The notes beneath the pieces are model-generated. The model was given only the letters and a program-made list of their open reading frames with translations. It was not told the DNA's origin and made no database searches. DNA of 64,000 bases, from contig CP092880.1 of assembly GCA_030710605.1 (NCBI GenBank), positions 118 through 64,117 on the forward strand, given 5' to 3'. This document shows positions 55,445-64,000 of this stretch, one piece after another. Each line of letters begins with the position of its first letter. The stretch's first letter is position 1. Source of the DNA: Cordylochernes scorpioides (taxonomy: Eukaryota > Arthropoda > Arachnida > Pseudoscorpiones > Chernetidae). The position numbers were made by a program, and so were the translations under genes.

Positions 55445-58400
55445 ATGGAGAGAGAAGAAGCGCTAGAGAGACTCAAGAAGAAGAGAACCATACTCCGCAC
55501 GTCTTTATCCAAGTACGGGAAAAGAATAGAGGAATATGACGTGCACAAGGAGTGTGACCACGAGGAACTGCTGGGGCAGCTTTCGGATGTCTACGAAGAA
55601 CTGAGGCGGGTAGACGAAGAAATCGGTAAGCTGATTGACATCAAAGATCTAGAGAAAGATCTAAAGATGGTAGAGGAATACCGGGAAAAGGCCGTGGCGT
55701 GGAAATATTTGTTAAAGAAAAGAAGTCTGGTGGTAGCGGAAGGAATGCAGAGGGAAACTGCAACTGCCACGAAGAAGGAATATCCAGGAGAAATCGGTCG
55801 ACCGACTCTAACTGGGATGGTTAAGTTACCCAAATTGACAATGGAAAGATTCTACGGGGAAATTAGCCAGTGGTTAAATTTTTGGAATGCCTTCGATTCA
55901 TCAATCAATAGGAATGAACACTTGACCAAGATAGATAAATTTAACTATCTTAAAGCCTACTTGGGTGGAACGGCGGCCCAAACTGTGGAAGGATTTTGCC
56001 TATCTGAGGAAAATTACGATAAGGCCGTTGAATTGTTGAAGAAACGCTTCGGAAAAGGGGAAAGGTTGATCGACGTGCATATGAACAACCTCTTGGCCTT
56101 GAAACCACTTAGAGTGACAAAGGACGTGAGGGCTTTCAGAGAATTGTACGGCAGAATCCTGGTGCAGATTAGAAGTTTGGAGTCATTGGGTGTTGTCGTT
56201 GAAAGCTACGGTAACTTATTGTGCCCTTTATTCCTCAAGCTATTGCCATCAGACTTAAAGCTTGAATTACACCGGGAATTCACAGGAGCTTTTTCTCTTG
56301 GAGATTTGATTGAATTTTTGGAGAGACAATTGATTGCATTAGAAAGCACGTTCGGTACGCGGGACGAAATAACAGCCGACCAACCATCAAATGAGCACCC
56401 TCAGTCACAAAGCTCTATCGTGAAGTATCGAAGAAATGAGAGGAATCCCCTGCCCACGGCTGCTGGTTTTTTGAATGCCTCTGAAGCAGTGAATAAGAGG
56501 AAGAATTGCGCCTTTTGTGAAAGAGATCATGAAAGTACAAAGTGCGAATTCGCGGAAAATTTGACATTGGAAGATAAATTGGGAAAATTGAAGAAGAAAG
56601 GGGCTTGTTTCAGATGCCTGAAATATGGTCATTTGAGCAAATTCTGCAAAGTTAAGACAAGTTGCACCAGCTGTGGGGAATTGAGACATTCAAGGATTAT
56701 GTGCCCCAGGAAGAACCAGAATGCTACTCCAGCCCGAGGGATGATGAGGGATGAGACTTTGACCAATCTGACGACGCCTGTGGTGTTGTTGCCCACACTG
56801 AGAGTGACTATCAGAGGAAAGTGTAAAGAAAGAATGGGACGAATTTTGATTGATACGGGATCTCAGAGGTCCTATGTACTCCAGGACACGGCGGAAGAAA
56901 TGGGATATGAATGTTCCAAAAAAGAGTCTCTTCGCCACTCTTTGTTTGGTGGATCGAACACAGAGTTGTACGAACATGGAGTTTATGATATCAGGTTGAG
57001 CAATTTAGACGGATCTTATGGCTGTAATTTTGAAGCACTGAGCCAAGATGTTATCTGCGACAGCGTGCCCAGGGTCCATCAGGGTAAATGGATGCAAGAT
57101 CTTAGTGCTCATGACATAGAATTAACTGATCTACACAGGGGACCTCTTGAGATTCTTATAGGAGCAGATATTGCTGGAAAATTACTAACCGGAGAGCATA
57201 GAAGACTTCCTTCTGGGCTTGTGGCGGTGCAAACGAGGTTGGGCTGGACTTTAATGGGCAAGATTCCGGCCACAGAAGAAGAAACTAGCGTTAGTGGACT
57301 TTGCATAACTTCACTGTTGACTAGCGATTTGGAGAATTTATGGAGATTAGAGGCTATTGGTATTTCAGATGCTCGTCAAGACGACTCGATACAAAAAGAA
57401 ACGGAAGAATATTTTGCACGTACTATTTCACAGGATTGTGAGGGGCGTTACCAGGTTGCCCTTCCTTGGATTCGCGAAAGAGAACTACTCACGGACAATA
57501 GAGATGTTGCCGAAAAACGATTAGCAAACGTGAGGAAACATCTTGTGAATAACGGAAATTTGGCAGAATATGAAGATATTCTCGAAAAGTGGCTAAGGAA
57601 TAAAATAATAGAAAGGGTTATAGACAATAAACGTGAAGGCGTGCACTATTTGTCACATCGACCAGTTTTTAAAGAGAATAGTCCAACCACCAAAGTAAGA
57701 CCAGTTTTTGATGCTTCGGCGAAGAAGAAGGGAAAACTTTCACTGAATGATTGTCTAGAAAGAGGTCCGAATACGATAGAAACGATCCCAAGAATTTTGA
57801 ATAAATTTAGGAAGAGCGAGATAGGAGTCTCCTCGGACATAGAGAAGGCCTTCCTCCAAATTGGGATTAGGGAGGAAGACAGAGATTATCTAAGATTCCT
57901 CTGGTATGACAAAGAGGGAAATGTGATGGTTTTACGTCATGCGAGAGTTGTCTTCGGAATCACGACGAGTCCATATCTCCTGCTTGCCACGCTGTTTCAC
58001 CACTTGAACAAGGCTCCTGAACACTGGCAAGAAACAGCTGAATTATTGAGGGAGTCTTTATACATCGATAACTGTGTGGCTAGTTTCTCAAAAGTCACAG
58101 ATATGGAAAAATTTGTGGACGAAGCACAGAGATTGTTGGCTTCTGCTCATTTCAACTTGCGTGATTGGACAAGCAATGTTACCAGTATAATGTGTGATGG
58201 TCCTAGGTCTGATAGAGGAAGGTTGTTGGGCATGACATGGAATCAAGAAAAGGACACTTTGGCTTGTTCTTTGGAGAATTTGGAAATACAGGGGCCAATA
58301 AACAAAAGAAAGGTACTCTCCTTGGCAAGCCGTATTTTCGATCCGGTGGGCTTCACTTGTCCAGTGACCCTCGTTCCGAGACTTATCTTACAGGAAACGT

Positions 58401-60049
58401 GGCTGTTAAAATTGTCGTGGGATGAGCCTCTGCCTGAAAACTTGTCTTGCGAGTTTTTGAGGTGGCTGGCCAAATTGGAGTCTCTGAAATCCATTGCCAT
58501 ACCGAGATGGCTTTGCTATAGAGAAGAACACCGGATTGGAACTACTCTTCATGTCTTTTGTGATGCGTCTAGGGCCTCCTACGCCACTTGTATTTTTTTA
58601 CGCATCGAGAGCGAACAGGAAGTAACGTGTCAACTAGTACAGGCTCGGTCGAGAGTGGCTCCTTTGAAGGGGACTACCATTCCTCGTTTGGAGCTGTTGG
58701 CATGCTTGGTTGGGGCCCGCTTGGTGAACAACGTTGTGAGGGACCTAAAATTTGAAGACATGGAGCGATTTTATTGGACAGACTCCATGAATGCACTCCA
58801 TTGGATCAAGGGAAAAGATAACTGGGCGACTTTTGTAATGAATCGAGTTATGGAGATCCGATCTCTCAGTGAGACAGAGGATTGGTATCATGTACCAGGA
58901 TGTTTGAATCCAGCGGATTTACCATCACGGGGGTGCTTAGCCGATTCTCTGGAGAGATCGAAGTGGTGGGAGGGCCCGAGTTGGTTGAGAAGACCAAGAA
59001 GAGATTGGCCCCATAGGGAAATATACCCTGACCCAGATATTGTGAACTCGGAAAAGAGAAAGATTGTTTTAACATCAACATGTATTGAAAGGGAAAAAGA
59101 TCAGTACTACTATCGCTTTTCAAACTACTACAAGATATTGAGAGTAACTGCCTGGATGAACCGGTTTTTAACAAATGCGAGAGGAACAATAGGTCAGCGA
59201 GTGAAAGGTGATCTTACTGTGAATGAAATTAAAAGGGCGGAACTGATGCTGGTGAGAGTTATCCAACGGGAATCCTTCACTGGACCAGAGGACAAGAGGT
59301 TGAAGGATTTCAAGTTATGCTGCGATTCTTTGGGATTGTTGAGGGTCAAAACTAAAATAAGTAGGAGACAAGATCTGGAAAGTTTTCGAATGCCTTTATT
59401 GTTGCCTTCTGATCATGACTTGGTATATTTACTCATTAGATGGAAGCATGAAACTTGGGGGCATGTGGGACTTCAAACTCTGATGAATTTATTAAGAGAG
59501 GATTATTGGATTTTGAAATTCAGGAGGACTGTAAGAAGGGTCATACATCAATGTGTTAAGTGTAGACGGTTCACGGCTAAATCGGGTTCTGTTGAATCCG
59601 TGGAATTACCTGAAAATAGAGTAAGGGATGCCTCAATATTTGAGGTAGTGGAGATAGACCTTACTGGACCACTTGTTTTAAGGAACAGGCGAAAGGTGTG
59701 GATTGTTATATTTACTTGTGCCATATATCGGGCGGTCCATTTGGAACTGGTGACTTCTCTTTCAACCGAGAACTTTCTGCAAGCTTTCAGACGTTTTGTA
59801 GCAAGGAGAGGACGCCCCTATGTAGTGTACTCGGACAACGGTACCAATTTTCGTGGTGCGAGCAGAGCTCTAGGGAATCTAGACAATGCGGCAGTCCAAT
59901 CAGAGAGTACCAAGCAAAATATTAATTGGAAGTTTATCCCTCCGTCGGCTCCATGGTGGGGTGGATGGTGGGAAAGATTGATTGGTTTCCTGAAACAACT
60001 CCTTAGGAAGATCCTTGGTCAAGCTCGTTTGGAATTTGAGGAACTTTAA
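55445..60049 (+). CDS. BEL Gag-Pol polyprotein, up to the in-frame stop
   Basis: First ATG at 55445 (the frame is open back to the LTR). N-terminal coiled coil (~1-90). DUF1759-type gag domain (~135-290: WLNFWNAFDSSINRN, YLKAYLGGTA). Zinc knuckles CAFCERDHESTKC, CFRCLKYGHLSKFC and CTSCGELRHSRIMC. Protease with LIDTGSQRSYV. RT: VRPVFDASAKKKGKLSLND, SSDIEKAFLQIGI and catalytic YIDNCVASF (YIDN rather than YVDD). Pao/A17 domain (LASRIFDPVGFTCP). RNase H-like FCDASRASYA and TDSMNALHWIKG. Integrase zinc region (HETWGHVGLQTL, CVKCRRF) and core D (EIDLTGPL), D (YSDNGTNF) and E (WWERLIG). Ends at TAA 60047-60049 after FEEL. Confidence 0.95.
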   Translation: MEREEALERLKKKRTILRTSLSKYGKRIEEYDVHKECDHEELLGQLSDVYEELRRVDEEIGKLIDIKDLEKDLKMVEEYREKAVAWKYLLKKRSLVVAEGMQRETATATKKEYPGEIGRPTLTGMVKLPKLTMERFYGEISQWLNFWNAFDSSINRNEHLTKIDKFNYLKAYLGGTAAQTVEGFCLSEENYDKAVELLKKRFGKGERLIDVHMNNLLALKPLRVTKDVRAFRELYGRILVQIRSLESLGVVVESYGNLLCPLFLKLLPSDLKLELHREFTGAFSLGDLIEFLERQLIALESTFGTRDEITADQPSNEHPQSQSSIVKYRRNERNPLPTAAGFLNASEAVNKRKNCAFCERDHESTKCEFAENLTLEDKLGKLKKKGACFRCLKYGHLSKFCKVKTSCTSCGELRHSRIMCPRKNQNATPARGMMRDETLTNLTTPVVLLPTLRVTIRGKCKERMGRILIDTGSQRSYVLQDTAEEMGYECSKKESLRHSLFGGSNTELYEHGVYDIRLSNLDGSYGCNFEALSQDVICDSVPRVHQGKWMQDLSAHDIELTDLHRGPLEILIGADIAGKLLTGEHRRLPSGLVAVQTRLGWTLMGKIPATEEETSVSGLCITSLLTSDLENLWRLEAIGISDARQDDSIQKETEEYFARTISQDCEGRYQVALPWIRERELLTDNRDVAEKRLANVRKHLVNNGNLAEYEDILEKWLRNKIIERVIDNKREGVHYLSHRPVFKENSPTTKVRPVFDASAKKKGKLSLNDCLERGPNTIETIPRILNKFRKSEIGVSSDIEKAFLQIGIREEDRDYLRFLWYDKEGNVMVLRHARVVFGITTSPYLLLATLFHHLNKAPEHWQETAELLRESLYIDNCVASFSKVTDMEKFVDEAQRLLASAHFNLRDWTSNVTSIMCDGPRSDRGRLLGMTWNQEKDTLACSLENLEIQGPINKRKVLSLASRIFDPVGFTCPVTLVPRLILQETWLLKLSWDEPLPENLSCEFLRWLAKLESLKSIAIPRWLCYREEHRIGTTLHVFCDASRASYATCIFLRIESEQEVTCQLVQARSRVAPLKGTTIPRLELLACLVGARLVNNVVRDLKFEDMERFYWTDSMNALHWIKGKDNWATFVMNRVMEIRSLSETEDWYHVPGCLNPADLPSRGCLADSLERSKWWEGPSWLRRPRRDWPHREIYPDPDIVNSEKRKIVLTSTCIEREKDQYYYRFSNYYKILRVTAWMNRFLTNARGTIGQRVKGDLTVNEIKRAELMLVRVIQRESFTGPEDKRLKDFKLCCDSLGLLRVKTKISRRQDLESFRMPLLLPSDHDLVYLLIRWKHETWGHVGLQTLMNLLREDYWILKFRRTVRRVIHQCVKCRRFTAKSGSVESVELPENRVRDASIFEVVEIDLTGPLVLRNRRKVWIVIFTCAIYRAVHLELVTSLSTENFLQAFRRFVARRGRPYVVYSDNGTNFRGASRALGNLDNAAVQSESTKQNINWKFIPPSAPWWGGWWERLIGFLKQLLRKILGQARLEFEEL

Positions 60050-60493
60050 ACCATTATCTGTGACACAGAGTCTTTGATGAACTCACGTCCATTGACTTAC
60101 ATGTCTGAAGATGTCGAAGATCTTAGTCCATTAACCCCTGCCTTGTTCTTACACGACCTCAAAGAAATAGGAGTTCCAGATCTGGACTCTATTGAAAGGG
60201 CTAGTCTTCAGAAGAGATACCGATTTAGACAAAGGTTAAGAGAAGATCTGCGGAAGAGATTCCGGACGGAGTATTTTGGATTCTTAAGGCAAGAGACTAG
60301 AAGACGCTCGAAGACAAGACCTATCAAGGTGGGAGATCTGGTGTTGATTGGACATGATAATGCTAAGCGAGTCAATTGGCCTTTGGCGAGAGTTGGGGAG
60401 GTCTACCCTGGCCGAGATGGACCTGTGAGGGTCGCCAAGTTGAGAACCAGCAAGGGCGTCCAGATTAGGCCGGTTCAACGGCTCTACAATTAG
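60050..60493 (+). CDS. BEL Pol C-terminal end beyond the stop (same frame)
   Basis: Directly in frame with the preceding coding sequence: LMNSRPLTYMSEDVEDLSPL is the normal post-integrase segment, followed by the DUF5641-type module (VGDLVLIGHDNAKR, WPLARVGEVYPG, IRPVQRLYN). One codon, TAA, separates it; a C-to-T change from a Gln codon would account for this. It would not be made as a separate protein. Confidence 0.9.
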   Translation, partial: TIICDTESLMNSRPLTYMSEDVEDLSPLTPALFLHDLKEIGVPDLDSIERASLQKRYRFRQRLREDLRKRFRTEYFGFLRQETRRRSKTRPIKVGDLVLIGHDNAKRVNWPLARVGEVYPGRDGPVRVAKLRTSKGVQIRPVQRLYN

Positions 60494-60673
60494 AGATACC
60501 CGCCGATCTGGGGAGTACCTTGAGGAGTATACAGTCGGAACCACGCCGGGGAGGCTCCCGAGGAGAAGCCAGTAAAGACCCTACGAAGATAGCCCAATCC
60601 TAAAGAACTGGAATGAACGGTCGTTTCCCAACTATTGGTTGAGTTTCTGTAGAAAAAACTCAAGGTGGGAGTA

Positions 60674-61025
60674 TGTTGGGAAAAGAATGTTATTTTTCTT
60701 ATAGATTTATATATTTTTAAATATATGTAAATTTAATCCATTATAAGAAACATATTTGCCATATGTAAATATTTATATGTATATATATTCGTGACAAAAA
60801 ATAAAGTAGTTGACTGGTTAGAGTCGTGTGGTTTCTCGGCCCGCTCTCGAGAGGTCTACGCCTTGGTTGATACCTGCCTTAGACACTTCCGCGGATTTGA
60901 CTTCTTGGGAATCGCTCTTCTCTACCCTTGAGATTCCACGGATTTTTTCCTCCCCGGGACCAGAATAAGAGACTTCGGGCGTCTGGGCAAAATAGAGCCT
61001 GGGCGCTGCGCCGCTGAACGCGACA
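60674..61025 (+). repeat. 3' LTR of BEL
   Basis: 352 bp, followed by GATAT. Confidence 0.95.
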
Positions 61026-61310
61026 GATATCTTATACTGTGAATGTAATAGTTTTATATTATTTTATTTAGGTCTATTGAATCATATGCTTCTGGTAAAT
61101 CAATTCTGCGATTTATACTGCTATATTGTGTGGACACTATTGCTTCAATTATTAATCTTTGATATTTGTTATTGATATTGTTGTAATGTACTTTAGGTTC
61201 ATTTAAGTTAAATGTGTGTCCTGTTGAATGTGAGTGATGTACTATTAATGATAATGGGTCATTTTTGTTTATGTTTCTTCTGTGTTCAGTGATTCTATTA
61301 TGTAATTATA

Positions 61311-61720
61311 TTATGTAATCTGTTTTTCTGTACAAATGCAAAATATATCATCTATATATCTTCTGTATAATATGATGTCTGCAGGGTATGATGAAGTGAT
61401 CCAATTGTCTATTTCTCTCATAATTATTTTTGCATATTTTTCAATTATAATATTTTTGCATTTGTACAGAAAAACAGATTCCCAACAACTTAGCCTCACT
61501 CAACAATTATAATAATAGCTTACGTTTCACAATAGAAAAAGAAGATAATTGCACATTGCCATTTTTAGATATTAAAATAATGAAAATAGATAATAGATTG
61601 CAAACAACAGTTTACTACAAACCTACATTCACCCCCAATAATATAAAATTTTCTTCATTTTGCCCCATTAGTCATAAAATTAACACAGTGAAAACGTTAA
61701 CTAAAATAATTTATATACTC
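61311..61720 (-). pseudogene. Penelope-like RT fragments, both strands
   Basis: Minus strand 61499-61311 reads LYKCKNIIIEKYAKIIMREI and ADIILYRRYIDDIFCI, the RT catalytic YIDDIF region. From ~61505 the plus strand reads the post-RT segment (LPFLDIKIMKID, VYYKPTFTPNNIKF). The strand switch occurs at an inverted GTTTTTCTGTACAAATGCAAA (61320/61480), the inner end of the snap-back. Confidence 0.75.
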
Positions 61721-61721
61721 A

Positions 61722-62352
61722 TTGTTCATTAAATCAATACAAACACGTGAAACACAAACCGTTATCCAAAATTTAACATCAGCTGGTTACCCCAAAACAT
61801 TTATTTTAAAACATTTCTATCAGGCACAAGTCATATCTAACACGTTAGCACAAAAAACTAAAATATACAGGCAAAATTGCTACATCCCATATTCCCCGAA
61901 ATCCATCCACATTTCCAGAACACTAGATAAATATGGAATAAAAACCTTTTATAGCAACTCTCCCCAATTTATCAGATATTCTAAGAAACCCGATTACAAA
62001 AAACAGACAAACCGAATATATATCATGTAGAAAAGAGGTAATTTATTCTATAGAATGCAATAACTGTAATGCCAGATATGTGGGGGAGACGGGAAGAAAA
62101 TTACATAATAGAATCACTGAACACAGAAGAAACATAAACAAAAATGACCCATTATCATTAATAGTACATCACTCCAATTCAACAGGACACACATTTAACT
62201 TAAATGAACCTAAAGTACATTACAACAATATCAATAACAAATATCAAAGATTAATAATTGAAGCAATAGTGTCCAAACAATATAGCAGTATAAATCGCAG
62301 AATTGATTTACCAGAAGCATATGATTCAATAGACCTAAATAAAATAAGATAA
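61722..62352 (+). pseudogene. Penelope-like post-RT and GIY-YIG endonuclease, frameshifted
   Basis: Part 1 (to ~62015): SAGYPKTFILKHFY, CYIPYSPKSIHISRTLDKYG. Frame change near 62015, then IECNNCNARYVGETGRKLHNR (GIY-YIG start with Cys pair and YVG) and INRRIDLPEAYDSI at the C-terminus. The inverted copy of the endonuclease end is at 61031-61298. Confidence 0.85.
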
Positions 62353-62717
62353 AACATAGTCATTCACAGTATAAGATATCACATGTCTGATGGGATTCCT
62401 TGCAAGTTATAAAATTTGTAAAATTTAAAATATAAAATACAAAATAAGATTGCCTTAACCAAAATGTATCATATTACCTCATATTAATTAGAATTAGTTT
62501 TTCCAAATCATTACATCTGCATGTAAATTTAAACATTTTAATAATTTTTCAAATAAGCTGATATGCAAAACAATAGTTACGTGTATATAAATCCTATTTC
62601 AAACTAGTTGGATTATTGTTTCATTAATTCCTGTAGAAGGGCGTATGTGCCCGAAAGCTCGTATTATATTCGTTCTAATAAAGATACGCAGCCCTTGATG
62701 CTTTGTTTTATTCATTT
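62353..62717. repeat. Right terminal inverted arm of Penelope-like element
   Basis: Non-coding; inverse of 54680-55025 (GTAGAAGGGCGTATGTGCCCG against CGGGCACATACGCCCTTCTAC). Confidence 0.85.
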
Positions 62718-62897
62718 ATAGATCTGATAGTCTGATTATACAAAATGTCAATTAGAAAATTGAGAAGAGACAACGGTGTGTGTGTGTGTGAGGATAAACA
62801 TGGCAATTTATTTTGATCAAAACAATTACTAACTTATTTTGATTGCAAAAACAGAGGCAATGAGAGATATACGTTGAGTAAAATGTAAAATAATATG
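62718..62897. repeat. Repeat-unit body, copy C, resumed
   Basis: Collinear with 5608-5797, including the (GT)n run. More diverged from copy A than the earlier part of the duplication. Confidence 0.8.
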
Positions 62898-63412
62898 AAA
62901 AAACGAAAGAAAAATAAAAGATAAAAAGATCAGGTGTTGAAATCAAAAATAAAAATGGCATATCCTGACCAGGAGCACATGTGCTTTACAGAGGGCAGAG
63001 CGCCATCTGGTGGAACAGAAATCAACTAAACATTGATTAAGCCTGTTCCCTGATATTTGGCCAACCCAATTTCTTGATAAATCAAGAAAAGCCATCCACG
63101 AACGCGTTTCGCGCTTTTTAGGCGCTCGTCAGCGTGGAGTAGGCTGCGACCAAAAATATTTTTTGGTCCCAGTAGCTTCTTTAAAAACCAAGAAATGGGT
63201 ATTTAAGGCCAAACTTGCGTTTGGGTCCCAGTGGTACAGCCTACTCCACGCTGACGAGCGCCAACAGCGCGAAACGCGTTCGTGGATGGCTTTTCTCGAT
63301 TTATCAAGAAATTGGGTTGGCCAAATATCAGGGAACAGGCTAAATCAATGTTTAGTTGATTTCTGTTCCACCAGATGGCGCTCTGCCTTCTGTAAAGCAC
63401 ATGTGCTCCTGG
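62898..63412. mobile_element. Fold-back MITE insertion with 12-bp target duplication
   Basis: Flanked by TAAAATAATATG (62886-62897 and 63413-63424); copy A has a single TAAAATAATATG here. Arms as in the 3353 element but diverged (GGTGGAACAGAAATCAAC; CCTGACCAGGAGCAC). The centre GGTATTTAAGGCCAAACTTG is preserved. Confidence 0.85.
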
Positions 63413-63424
63413 TAAAATAATATG

Positions 63425-64000
63425 TTTATTAATTTTTTACTTTTATAATATAGAAAGTTTTTTTGAGTTATTTTGAATAAATATACGTGTGTTCCACAAT
63501 TGTATATGTATAGAGTTTGCATGTAGCGAATGGCTCGCGCGGAAGAAATAAATAATTGTATATATTGCCAATTTTCAATGTTTCATAACATTTGAGAGAA
63601 AATAATATGATTAATCAATATTTTAAAGTGATGGGTTGGTGGAAGGGTGGTCTAAACAGTTGGTTTTTGACCGTAACGAACCGGGATCTAATCTGCGCAT
63701 TGGGCACTTTTTTTTTCTGATTTAAGAAAAAAAATGCTCCAATGGTACCCGATTCTTGCAAAAGTCCAACCCCACCAGCGAGTGCAAGTAACCAAACGGG
63801 GCTCTGGTACATTTGTAAGTGCCAAGTCGAACTACTTTTCACATTAGTAGATATGTGGGGCAATTACAGTTAAAGCAGTCGTCAACTTCTACCCACCATG
63901 ATTATCATGGCTTGTACTAGGTGTATTTGGGATAAGCAAAAAAGTTCGAGTTCCATATTATTTTAAATGTATCATATGCTAGACTAAATAGTTTGACTTC
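63425..64000. repeat. Repeat-unit body, copy C, to window end
   Basis: Collinear with 5798-6730 without the hAT MITE, and with 31060-31810. Non-coding; runs out of the window. Confidence 0.8.

Larger units (their letters stand above)
55026..61025 (+). mobile_element. BEL/Pao LTR retrotransposon, nearly intact
   Basis: 352-bp LTRs (55026-55377, 60674-61025) TGTTGGG...GCGACA, with one difference by eye (ATTTCTCGG against GTTTCTCGG), flanked by 5-bp GATAT (55021-55025, 61026-61030). 6.0 kb total with a single Gag-Pol frame broken by one stop. The 5' LTR is followed by TTTGGCATCCCAGCCGGG, position of the primer-binding site. The 3' LTR is preceded by AAAACTCAAGGTGGGAGTA. Confidence 0.96.
54656..62717 (+). 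mobile_element. Snap-back Penelope-like element with BEL nested inside
   Basis: Flanked by 12-bp repeats ATAGATCTGATA (54644-54655, 62718-62729); the unit is continuous without it in copy A. Left arm 54680-55025 plus 61026-~61298 is the inverted copy of ~62056-62717 (about 615 bp). The centre holds RT remnants on both strands. Such inverted terminal copies are known for Penelope-like elements. Both arms contain the transcript-like end TCTTTTATTAGAACGAATATAATACG. Confidence 0.85.

Noticed and set aside
1-64000. Host protein-coding gene, immune or toxin-antitoxin system
   Set aside because: All frames with recognisable domains belong to transposable elements; no exon-like or host-family coding signal was found by reading.

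Overview
The window is AT-rich eukaryotic (almost certainly metazoan, plausibly arthropod) repeat DNA. Support: metazoan-type BEL/Pao, Ty3/gypsy, Ty1/copia, Penelope-like, I/R1-type non-LTR, mariner, Tigger/pogo, hAT and Helitron sequences; no operons; no convincing host gene. I cannot name the species. Nearly every open frame of any length is a transposable-element protein, and most are broken.

Layout. 1-4219: a retroelement tail followed by three abutting Helitron-like units (two with tRNA-like inserts, the last with a large palindrome tipped by a U2-snRNA-like sequence). 4220-8239: non-coding body of a multi-kb repeat unit. 8240-23761: nest of fold-back MITE, gag-only LTR element, Penelope-like copies (+ and -), two copia elements (-) and a possible solo LTR. 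23762-33560: the tail of the same repeat unit, then a second unit carrying a TRIM with a gypsy element nested in one LTR. 34715-35961: a Helitron with an internal direct duplication. 35962-39160: an I/R1-type non-LTR element (-). 39207-41788: MITE, 79-bp minisatellite, LTR-like promoter sequence. 41789-48150: Helitron with a solo LTR, mariner, TRIM pieces, Tigger, transposase fragment. 48150-49689: gypsy 3' remnant. 49156-64000: second copy of 1-5640 and beyond, interrupted by an 8-kb snap-back Penelope element that itself holds a nearly intact BEL element.

How it fits together. Target-site duplications order the events: gypsy into TRIM into the repeat unit; copia 1 into Penelope; solo LTR into Helitron; BEL into Penelope into the repeat unit. 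Several elements are young by LTR identity (gag-only 248/248 and gypsy 315/315 identical by eye; BEL and copia 1 one difference each). Many reading-frame breaks in the youngest copies fall in 6-7 nt A/T runs, so some may be sequence errors. I see no host pathway or defence system. The least ordinary signals are the recurrent tRNA-like units with oligo-T tracts inside Helitrons and the U2-like 5' segment repeated at palindrome tips.
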